64,000 nucleotides of DNA, taken from contig NZ_CP047241.1 of assembly GCF_009856625.1 (NCBI RefSeq), forward strand, positions 3,782,001 to 3,846,000. The letters run 5' to 3'. The notes beneath the pieces were generated by a model, which was given only the letters and a program-made list of their open reading frames with translations, made no database searches and was not told where the DNA came from. This DNA comes from Aquitalea denitrificans (lineage in GTDB: Bacteria > Pseudomonadota > Gammaproteobacteria > Burkholderiales > Chromobacteriaceae). Positions 33,320 to 40,229 of the stretch are shown in pieces. Made by a program: the position numbers and the translations under genes. Numbering within the stretch: the stretch's first letter is position 1; every line of letters starts with the position of its first letter.

Positions 33320-34699
33320 ATGACCGTCAGCATCAAGCGCTGGGAGCCGGAAAACATCATTTTCTGGCTGACCCGCGGACGCAGGATTGCCAACCGCAAC
33401 CTGCTGCTTTCCACCCTGGCACTACATCTGAACTTCAATGTGTGGATGATGTGGAGCATTGTCGTCAGCAATCTGCCGGCCGTCGGCTTTGCCATGACCG
33501 GCCAGCAGCAGTTTTTGCTGGTGTCCATTCCACCGCTGGTGGGGGCCATCATGCGGCTGTTTTACGCCTGCATCTGGAGCTGGGTGGGCGGCGGCACCTG
33601 GCTGGGCATTTCCACCCTGTTCCTGCTGATTCCGGCGCTAGGCGTCGGCTGGCTGGTACAGGACATCAGCGCGCCTTTCCCCTTGCTGTTGCTGGTGGCC
33701 GCCTGCTGCGGTATTGGCGGCGCCGCGTCGTCGTCACACTTATCCAACACCAGCTTTTTCTTTCCCAAATCGGCCAAGGGCTTTGCCATGGGCCTGAATG
33801 CGGGCCTGGGCAATCTGGGAGTTTCGGTGGTGCAGATCGTGGTACCGCTGGCCATTGCCGCTCCGCTGTTTGGCAGCCTGGCCGGCGAGCCGCAAATCTG
33901 GGGGCGTGGTGCCCAGGTACATCCCGTCTGGCTGCAAAACGCTGGCTATATCTGGATTCTGCCCATTCTGCTGATTGCCACCTTCTGCCTGCTGTATGCG
34001 CACGACCTGCCCAAGATGCGTCTGACCCTGCGCGACCAGTGGCTGATGATGAAGGAACGGCACACCTGGTATATCTGCCTGCTCTACCTCAGCAGCTACG
34101 GCACCTTCATCGGCTTTTCCGCAGCATTTCCGCTGCTGGCCCATGCACTGTTTCCGCTGGTAGATGCCACACCTTATCTGTTCATGGGTCCGATGATCTG
34201 CGCCCTGGCCCGCCCGATTGGCGGCTGGTGTGGCGACCGCATTGGCGGCGGCATCACCACCCTGGTGTGCAATCTGCTGATGGCCATCGGCACACTGGGC
34301 ATTCTGGCCAGCCTGCCCGGTGATAACGACGGCGGCAGCTTCAGTCTGTTCCTGATTGCCTTTCAGCTGATTTTCTTTGCAGCAGGCGTGGGCAATGGCT
34401 CGTCCTACCAGCTCTCCCCCAAGGTATTCCTGATCGAAGCCGGACGACAGGCCAAGCTCAGCGGCGAAAGCGTGGCCGATGCCTACACACGAGGCGGCCG
34501 CCGCGGCGTGGCCGCGATGAGCATCAGTTCGGTATCTGCCACCCTGGGCGGTTTTTTCATTCCCAAGGCATTTGGCAGCGCGCTGGAGTGGTTTTCCAGC
34601 TTTGTCCCGGCCTTCATGTTGTTTCTGGCTTTTTATCTGGTCTCCATGGCAGTAGCATGGTGGCAATATGCCCGTCCCACAGCCAGCATGCGCTGCTGA
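33320..34699 (+). CDS. NarK-type nitrate/nitrite transporter (MFS)
   Basis: 459 residues from the ATG at 33320 (GGGG ten bases upstream), giving MTVSIKRWEPENIIFWLTRGRRIANRN, close to the NarK WxPEDxxFW start; a GTG at 33254 would add 22 residues. Twelve hydrophobic segments. Nitrate signatures GLNAGLGNLGVSVVQ and GVGNGSSYQLSPKVF are present, with the conserved arginine in GAIMRLFYA and ARPIGGWCGDRIGGG. It should exchange nitrate for nitrite or import nitrate. No nitrate reductase genes lie nearby; moaA, needed for the molybdenum cofactor, is 3 kb away. Confidence 0.88.
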   Translation: MTVSIKRWEPENIIFWLTRGRRIANRNLLLSTLALHLNFNVWMMWSIVVSNLPAVGFAMTGQQQFLLVSIPPLVGAIMRLFYACIWSWVGGGTWLGISTLFLLIPALGVGWLVQDISAPFPLLLLVAACCGIGGAASSSHLSNTSFFFPKSAKGFAMGLNAGLGNLGVSVVQIVVPLAIAAPLFGSLAGEPQIWGRGAQVHPVWLQNAGYIWILPILLIATFCLLYAHDLPKMRLTLRDQWLMMKERHTWYICLLYLSSYGTFIGFSAAFPLLAHALFPLVDATPYLFMGPMICALARPIGGWCGDRIGGGITTLVCNLLMAIGTLGILASLPGDNDGGSFSLFLIAFQLIFFAAGVGNGSSYQLSPKVFLIEAGRQAKLSGESVADAYTRGGRRGVAAMSISSVSATLGGFFIPKAFGSALEWFSSFVPAFMLFLAFYLVSMAVAWWQYARPTASMRC

Positions 34700-34705
34700 T
34701 GACTC

Positions 34706-35407
34706 ATGAAATTGCACCTGACTGACACCTTGCCATCTTCCAGCCAGCCCCTATCCATTGCGCTGTTACTGTCCGGGCTGGTACACGTGGCCCTGCTGGC
34801 GATATTAATCAATATGCTGCTGGCAAAGCAGCCGACATTGCCGCTGCCCTCACTGCATTTACGATTGCTGCCCGCCAACCAATCAAATACGCATCCGCCA
34901 GTGATTATTCCCGCCAGGGCGGGCATGCCGACCGCAAAAACCGTTATCAAGCCATTGCGGCAGACAATGCTGTCTCGATCGCTGCCAAATCCGGCAGTGC
35001 AGTCACACGACACACCATCGCCCAGCCTGGGAGCAGGTGCAGCCACCGTACGGGCAGACACGGTCACCGCGACAAGCGGCAACAGCACCAACAGCTCACC
35101 GACCGGCATGGGCAGCAGCGACAATCAACCAGCCATCTATCACAGTGCTTACCTGCACAATCCGCAGGCACCATATCCCGAGCGCTCACGCGAGCTGGGT
35201 GAGCAGGGGCGCGTGCAGCTCAAGGTCCGCGTCAGTACCCAGGGCAAGGCGCTGCAGGTGGAAATCGTCAGTAGCAGCCACAGCCGCCGCCTGGACGAGG
35301 CGGCCCGTCTGGCAGTAGCAGAATGGCGCTTTCTGCCGGCCCGGCAAGATGGTGTTGCCATCGAATCCACCCTGCTGGTGCCAGTCAGCTTCGTGCTGTC
35401 ACCCTGA
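34706..35407 (+). CDS. TonB-like energy transducer
   Basis: 233 residues: an N-terminal membrane anchor (about 18-40, IALLLSGLVHVALLAILINML), a variable Pro/Ser/Thr-rich periplasmic linker (about 45-145) and a C-terminal TonB domain (about 150-232: YPERSRELGEQGRVQLKVRV, LDEAARLAVAEWRFLPAR). It starts six bases after the transporter stop, but no exbB/exbD or TonB receptor is next to it, so its partner is not evident. The linker lacks the usual long (EP)(KP) runs. Confidence 0.85.
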   Translation: MKLHLTDTLPSSSQPLSIALLLSGLVHVALLAILINMLLAKQPTLPLPSLHLRLLPANQSNTHPPVIIPARAGMPTAKTVIKPLRQTMLSRSLPNPAVQSHDTPSPSLGAGAATVRADTVTATSGNSTNSSPTGMGSSDNQPAIYHSAYLHNPQAPYPERSRELGEQGRVQLKVRVSTQGKALQVEIVSSSHSRRLDEAARLAVAEWRFLPARQDGVAIESTLLVPVSFVLSP

Positions 35408-35440
35408 TATGTGAACACGACACATGGGGAGTCATCATAG

Positions 35441-35467
35441 AAAAAGCCCGCAGGATGCGGGCTTTTT
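35441..35467. terminator. Bidirectional intrinsic terminator
   Basis: AAAAAGCCCGCA, loop GGA, TGCGGGCTTTTT between the convergent TonB-like and yceI genes, with T runs for both strands. Confidence 0.9.
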
Positions 35468-35489
35468 CATTTGACTGGCTGATAACAGC

Positions 35490-36062
35490 TTACTGTGCCT
35501 TGACGGCTTCGATGGCCACTTTCAGGGTCACGTCGTCAGCAATGGCCGGCAGGAAGGTCTTCATGCCAAAGTCGCTACGCTTGATGGTGGTTTCAGCATT
35601 GGCACCGTAGGTTTCCTGGCCACTCATCGGGTTCTTGCCGCCACCGAAGTTGGTCACGGTCAGGGTAACCGGCTTGGTCACGCCCAGGATGGTCAGGTTG
35701 CCATTTACGGCGGTCAGCTTGTCACCGGCAAACTTCAGGTCGGTAGACTTGAAGGTGATGGTGGGGAACTGAGCCACATTGAAGAAATCCTTGCTCTTCA
35801 AGTGGGTATCGCGTGCAGCCAGGAAAGTCTGCAGCGAATTGGTGTCGATGGTGATATCGACAGAACCCTTCTTGGCTTCGGTATCAAGCACCACGGTACC
35901 TGCCGCCTTGGTAAAGGAACCGGACTGTACCGAGAAGCCAAGGTGGCGTACATCGTACTGGGCTACGGTGTGGGTCGGATCCACGCTGTAGCTAACCGGA
36001 GCAGCCAGGGCAGCACCAGCAAAGGCGGAAAACGCAACGGCGAACAGGGCTTTCTTCATCAT
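35490..36062 (-). CDS. YceI-family periplasmic protein
   Basis: 190 residues with a signal peptide (about 1-20, GAALA before APVSYSVD). GGAGAG lies eight bases before the ATG at 36062; a second ATG follows at once. The lipocalin-like YceI domain shows YSVDPTHTVAQYDVRHLGFSV and GTVVLDTEAKKGSVDITIDT in outline, then DFFNVAQFPTITFKST and LTILGVTKPVTL. YceI proteins bind isoprenoid lipids such as quinone-like chains. It lies 21 bases after a second, divergent YceI paralogue and a cytochrome b561 gene. Confidence 0.93.
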   Translation of the reverse strand: MMKKALFAVAFSAFAGAALAAPVSYSVDPTHTVAQYDVRHLGFSVQSGSFTKAAGTVVLDTEAKKGSVDITIDTNSLQTFLAARDTHLKSKDFFNVAQFPTITFKSTDLKFAGDKLTAVNGNLTILGVTKPVTLTVTNFGGGKNPMSGQETYGANAETTIKRSDFGMKTFLPAIADDVTLKVAIEAVKAQ

Positions 36063-36083
36063 GACTTCAACTCTCCAGAGTGT

Positions 36084-36635
36084 TTATTTGCCGGCCGGGA
36101 TGGCCACTTTGAACTTGATTTGCACTTCGTCGGCCACCGTGCCGGTATCGGCCCAGTCACCCTCACCAATCTTGTAAGCCAGTCGCGATACCGGCAGCAC
36201 GCCTTCCACCACGGTCAGCGTACCTTCCTGACGAGCCGTAAACGCTGCGCTCACATCACGGGTATTTCCCTTGATGCTCAGCTTGCCGGCAACCTGCAGC
36301 TTGCCGCCGCCCAGATTCTTGATGCTGCTGCTGACAAAACGCGCAGTGGGGAATTTGGCCACATTGAACCAGTCGGCCTTTTTCGCCTCGCCCACGGCTT
36401 CGGCGGTGGGCAGGCTGATGCTGGCGGTATCAATGCTGATATCAGCCTTGCCGGCTTCCGGTTTTTTCAGGTCAAGCACCACATTGCCGCTGAATTTTTT
36501 GAAGCTGCCAGTCACCGGCACATTCAGCTGCTTCATGGTGAAGTTGATCTGGCTCTTGCCTGCGTCCAGCGGAGCGGCCTGCAACAGGGGGGCTGCCAGC
36601 AGCAGCGCTACCGGAATCAGTTTCAGTTGTTTCAT
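36084..36635 (-). CDS. YceI-family periplasmic protein, second copy
   Basis: 183 residues from the ATG at 36635. Signal peptide about 1-20 (LLQA before APLDAGK). YceI features: SQINFTMKQLNVPVTGSFKKFSG, ADWFNVAKFPTARFVS, KLSIKGNTRDV. It is clearly diverged from the neighbouring copy, so the duplication is not recent. Together with cytochrome b561 the arrangement recalls the E. coli yceJ-yceI pair. Confidence 0.93.
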   Translation of the reverse strand: MKQLKLIPVALLLAAPLLQAAPLDAGKSQINFTMKQLNVPVTGSFKKFSGNVVLDLKKPEAGKADISIDTASISLPTAEAVGEAKKADWFNVAKFPTARFVSSSIKNLGGGKLQVAGKLSIKGNTRDVSAAFTARQEGTLTVVEGVLPVSRLAYKIGEGDWADTGTVADEVQIKFKVAIPAGK

Positions 36636-36660
36636 GCTTGTTCTCACTTGAGATATCGGT

Positions 36661-37206
36661 TTATTGACGCGGGCCACGCAGACTCATGCGATACAGCATG
36701 CCGTCCTTGTCAATGACATGGTGCTTGATAGCGGCAAGCACATGCCCCACAACACAGGCCGCCATGATCCAGTTCAGGGTTTCATGCACGCTTTTCAGCG
36801 TGGCGGCCAGCTGTTCGTCCTGGGCGATCAGATCCGGCAGTTGCACCAGTTTGAACAACACCACCGGGAAACCATAGGCCGAGCTCATCAGCCAGCCAGT
36901 CAGCGGCACGGCAAACATCAGCAGATACAAGGCCAGGTGGCCACCGTGCGCCAGCACCCGCTCAACGCCATTCATGTGCGCCGGCAATTCCGGCGGACGT
37001 TTCAGCACACGCACCAGCAGGCGAACTGCCACCAGTGCCAGCACGGTGATGCCTGCCCACTTATGCCAGGCAATATATTTGAACTTGGCCGGTGACAGCG
37101 GCATGCCGGCAACCACCAACCCCCAGATGAAGGTAGCGATGATCAGGGCAGCCACCAGCCAGTGCAGTACGATGGCAGGGACGGCATAACGTTCATTCGA
37201 TTTCAT
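36661..37206 (-). CDS. Cytochrome b561 (YceJ-like)
   Basis: 181 residues from the ATG at 37206. Four hydrophobic segments with the haem-ligating histidines of the family (VLHWLVAALII, YIAWHKWAGI, LAHGGHLALYLLMFAVPLTGWLMSSA in part, AACVVGHVLAAIKHH). Diheme b561 proteins of this type oxidise quinol-like substrates; in E. coli CybB acts as a superoxide:quinone oxidoreductase. It overlaps the marR gene by 14 bases, so marR, b561 and both yceI genes look like one regulated unit. Confidence 0.92.
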   Translation of the reverse strand: MKSNERYAVPAIVLHWLVAALIIATFIWGLVVAGMPLSPAKFKYIAWHKWAGITVLALVAVRLLVRVLKRPPELPAHMNGVERVLAHGGHLALYLLMFAVPLTGWLMSSAYGFPVVLFKLVQLPDLIAQDEQLAATLKSVHETLNWIMAACVVGHVLAAIKHHVIDKDGMLYRMSLRGPRQ

Positions 37207-37660
37207 GTTTCTTCTGCTCCAAAACCTGGTTAAAGGCTGCACGCAAACGCTCCAGTTGCTGGCAAAGCACATCCATGTCTGACGGCTCCAGCAAATCGAA
37301 CGCCGTTTTCATATAGGCCAGATGTTCCGGAAAAACCTGCTGAAACAGGGCATCGCCTTGTGGCGTCAATGCCACCATCACGCTGCGGCGGTCTTGTTCC
37401 TGCGCACAGCGGCTGACAATGCCCTTTTCGATCAGGCGATCAATCACCCCGGTCAGTGTGCCCTTGGTGATCAGCGTTTTCTCCGACAACTCCTTGCAGC
37501 TCATGCCTGGGGTATTGCCCAGTGTCGCCACCACGTCAAATTGCGGCGGGGTGAGATCCATCTGCCGGATATGAAAAGCGGACAATTGCTCAAAGGCCTG
37601 GAATGTCCGGGCTAACTCGCGAATGACCGACAGAGACGGCTCCTTTTTTGCATGACTCAT
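37193..37660 (-). CDS. MarR-family transcriptional regulator
   Basis: 155 residues from the ATG at 37660; a TTG eight codons upstream is less likely. Winged-helix core: LTPPQFDVVATLGNTPGMSCKELSEKTLITKGTLTGVIDRLIEKG (in part LTPPQFDVVATL, KGTLTGVIDRL) and the wing DRRSVMVALTPQG. A single Cys in SRCAQEQDRR and one in GMSCKEL could serve thiol sensing, but this is not the OhrR pattern. Several inverted repeats overlap its promoter, so autorepression is likely, probably also controlling the b561/yceI genes. Confidence 0.92.
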   Translation of the reverse strand: MSHAKKEPSLSVIRELARTFQAFEQLSAFHIRQMDLTPPQFDVVATLGNTPGMSCKELSEKTLITKGTLTGVIDRLIEKGIVSRCAQEQDRRSVMVALTPQGDALFQQVFPEHLAYMKTAFDLLEPSDMDVLCQQLERLRAAFNQVLEQKKHEIE

Positions 37661-37672
37661 TGCGCCAACCTT

Positions 37673-37737
37673 TTGTTCGAACAATTATAGTTCGCATTAG
37701 AACAATATTGCAAGCCATACGAGAACAGTTCTCGTAT
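37673..37737. promoter_or_regulatory. Cluster of inverted repeats, likely MarR operators
   Basis: TTGTTCGAACAA (37673-37684), CGAAC-N7-GTTCG (37678-37694), GTTC-N6-GAAC (37690-37703), and a near-perfect TACGAGAAC-A-GTTCTCGTA (37718-37736, extendable one pair each side). All share GAAC/GTTC half-sites. The first three cover the -10 and spacer of the predicted marR promoter and the last lies just upstream of its -35. Confidence 0.7.
37684..37713 (-). promoter_or_regulatory. Sigma-70-like promoter of marR
   Basis: On the minus strand TTGCAA (37713-37708), 18-base spacer, TATAAT (37689-37684), a perfect -10. The start codon is 23 bases beyond the -10. Inverted repeats overlap it. Confidence 0.65.
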
Positions 37738-37908
37738 CTGCTGACAAAAAACACACAAGTCTGCCATGACACAGGGCAAACCGCAGTTGACCAAGGCAAA
37801 CGAAAATAATTCCCGCTATCTGTCAGGAAGCAGTAATTGGCGCTATTCTGAACAGAACCTCCCCCACCAAAGCAAGACCCTGGTGTCTTCTCATTCCGGT
37901 TGCTTGAC

Positions 37909-38889
37909 ATGAATATCCTGCAGGATCGCTTCGGCCGCAGCATCGACTACCTCCGCCTGTCAGTAACGGACCGTTGCGACTTGCGCTGCAGCTACTGCAT
38001 TCCCAAGGGTTTCAAGGACTTCGAAGAGCCGGAAAACTGGCTGACTTTCGATGAAATCGAACGGGTGGTTGCCGCCTTTGCCCGGCTGGGTACACGCAGG
38101 GTCAGACTGACCGGCGGTGAACCCCTGCTGCGTCGCAACCTGCCCCAGCTGGCGGCCAGGCTCTCGACCCTGCCCGGCCTTGAGGACCTTTCACTCAGCA
38201 CCAACGCCACCCAGCTGGCACGGCACGCAATTGCACTGCAAGCCGCAGGCGTAAAACGGGTGAATGTCAGCCTGGATTCGCTGCGCCGCGAATGCGTGAA
38301 CAGCATTACCGGCCGTGACAGCCTGCCTCAGGTGATGGCCGGCCTGCAGGCCGCGCGGGATGCCGGCCTCTCGCCGATCAAGATCAATATGGTGGCGATG
38401 AAGGACATCAATGAAGCCGATATCGAAACCATGGTGGCTTTCTGTATTGAAAGCGGCTTCATCCTGCGCCTGATCGAAGCCATGCCCATGGGTGAGAGTG
38501 GTCGCAACACCAGTTTTCTGGATTTGCAGCCGGTGCTGGAACAATTGCGCCAGCGTTTTGGTCTGTTGCCACAGCACAGTGAACTGGGCGGTGGCCCGGC
38601 ACGTTACTGGCGCAGCGTGGATGGCCGCTTCACCCTGGGACTGATCACCCCGATCTCCCAGCACTTTTGTGCCAGTTGCAACCGCGTACGTCTGTCAGTC
38701 GATGGCACGCTGTATATGTGCCTGGGCCAGGAAGAACGTTTCGAACTGCGCCCCCTGCTGCGGGCGGGCATTAGCGATACGCAACTGGAAATGGCCATAC
38801 GCCAGGCCATCGAACTGAAGCCGGAACGCCACGAATTTCGCGAAAAGCCAGGCAAACTCATCCGCATTATGTCGATGACTGGCGGCTAA
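37909..38889 (+). CDS. moaA: GTP 3',8-cyclase MoaA
   Basis: 326 residues from the ATG at 37909. Radical SAM cluster CDLRCSYC, the C-terminal cluster cysteines in FCASCNRVRLSVDG and MCLGQ, LTGGEPLLR and the C-terminal Gly-Gly needed for activity are all present. MoaA with MoaC makes cyclic pyranopterin monophosphate, the first step of molybdenum cofactor synthesis. No other moa gene is in the window. It is divergent from marR and shares its regulatory region, although no clear promoter on the plus strand stood out. Confidence 0.96.
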   Translation: MNILQDRFGRSIDYLRLSVTDRCDLRCSYCIPKGFKDFEEPENWLTFDEIERVVAAFARLGTRRVRLTGGEPLLRRNLPQLAARLSTLPGLEDLSLSTNATQLARHAIALQAAGVKRVNVSLDSLRRECVNSITGRDSLPQVMAGLQAARDAGLSPIKINMVAMKDINEADIETMVAFCIESGFILRLIEAMPMGESGRNTSFLDLQPVLEQLRQRFGLLPQHSELGGGPARYWRSVDGRFTLGLITPISQHFCASCNRVRLSVDGTLYMCLGQEERFELRPLLRAGISDTQLEMAIRQAIELKPERHEFREKPGKLIRIMSMTGG

Positions 38890-38986
38890 TGCGCTCAAAT
38901 GCTGCGACTTTGCGCCAGCAATAGCCTGCAACAGCCCGCTTTCGTTATACTATTGGCAAATTATTCGCCTTAACGCGGACGGCCTA

Positions 38987-40174
38987 ATGAGCGAATTGCA
39001 GATCGGTGTACTGATATTGGGCGTGGCAGTGATCGCCCTGGTGTTCGGATTCAATGTTTTTCAAGAGTGGCGTTTTCGCAAGAAAACCAGTCAGGCCTTC
39101 GCGCGCCCTCATGACGACGTACTGCTGAACGTACCCAAAAACAATGTGCGGGATGGCGCGCGCCACGACCGGATGGAGCCGGTGCTGGCAGACAGCATCC
39201 ACGTCCCTGCCGGCTATGACGATGAGCCGTTCGAACCGGAAATTCCGGAAGACACCTCATTGATCATGCCGCCACCGGTTGAACGCCCGGCCCCCATTCC
39301 CGAACCCATGCCGCTGTCGCCGCGCGAGGACGAAGACAACAACCAGTTCGAATCCGCCGATCACCAGGCGCTGGTTGCCGCCCTGCTGGACCCCTCGCTT
39401 GATTTCATTGCCGAGGTGGTGTTCCACGAACCGCACGAACTGGCAGCCATGCCGCGCTTCAATGTAGGCAAGCGCACCCATATCATTGGCCGTACCGAAA
39501 AGGGTCTGTGGAAACCGGCCGAAGCCCTGCCCGGCACCCGCTACAAGCAGATCAACATCGGCATGCAGATGGTGGACCGCAGCGGCTCGGTAACCGAGCA
39601 GGAACTGGCTGGCTTCTGCCAGCAGGTTTCACACTTTGCCGAAGAACACGATGCCGCCGTCAGCTTTCCGCAACGTCAGCAAAAGCTGGTAGCCGCACGC
39701 GAGCTGGACCGGTTTTGTGCCGATGTAGACGTGCTGATCGGCATCAATGTGGTTCCCCGCCAGGCGGTGGAAGGCACACGGCTGCGCAGCTTCGTGGAAG
39801 CCGGTGGCCTGCAGCTGGAGCCGGATGGTGCCTTCCATTACCTGGCGGATTCCGGCAACACCTTGTATTCGCTAATGGCCGCAGACCAGATGCCCTTCAC
39901 CTTCCACACCTTGCTGGACAAGTCCTTCCCGGCCCTGACCCTGCTGTTTGATGTTCCGCGTGTAGCAGGCGGGGTAGAGGTTTTCGATCGCGCAGTACTG
40001 TTTGCCAAGCAACTGGCAGTGGAATTCGACGCACAACTGGTGGATGACAACCGCCGCGTACTGTCAGATGTAGGGCTGTCGCGTATCCGCGACCAGCTGG
40101 TTCATATTTACAGCAGCATGGACGACCGGGGCATTGCACCCGGCAGTGTTGCTGCACTCAGGCTGTTTGCCTGA
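38987..40174 (+). CDS. zipA: Cell division protein ZipA
   Basis: 395 residues. One N-terminal membrane helix (about 5-23) with the short periplasmic MSELQIG, a charged Pro-rich linker (about 30-200) and the ZipA C-terminal FtsZ-binding domain (about 235-390, with GLQLEPDGAFHYL and FTFHTLLDKSFPAL). ZipA tethers FtsZ to the membrane. Placement just before ligA is the conserved zipA-ligA pair. A TATACT -10-like box sits at 38946-38951 without a convincing -35. Confidence 0.93.
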   Translation: MSELQIGVLILGVAVIALVFGFNVFQEWRFRKKTSQAFARPHDDVLLNVPKNNVRDGARHDRMEPVLADSIHVPAGYDDEPFEPEIPEDTSLIMPPPVERPAPIPEPMPLSPREDEDNNQFESADHQALVAALLDPSLDFIAEVVFHEPHELAAMPRFNVGKRTHIIGRTEKGLWKPAEALPGTRYKQINIGMQMVDRSGSVTEQELAGFCQQVSHFAEEHDAAVSFPQRQQKLVAARELDRFCADVDVLIGINVVPRQAVEGTRLRSFVEAGGLQLEPDGAFHYLADSGNTLYSLMAADQMPFTFHTLLDKSFPALTLLFDVPRVAGGVEVFDRAVLFAKQLAVEFDAQLVDDNRRVLSDVGLSRIRDQLVHIYSSMDDRGIAPGSVAALRLFA

Positions 40175-40188
40175 CACCCGCTGCACAC

Positions 40189-40212
40189 AGGCCGGCATAT
40201 GCCGGCCTTTTT
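40189..40212 (+). terminator. Intrinsic terminator between zipA and ligA
   Basis: AGGCCGGCAT and ATGCCGGCCT form a perfect 10+10 palindrome followed by TTTTTCTG; it ends 18 bases before the ligA start, so some readthrough or an internal ligA start is expected. Confidence 0.75.
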
Positions 40213-40229
40213 CTGTTTGAGATCATGCA

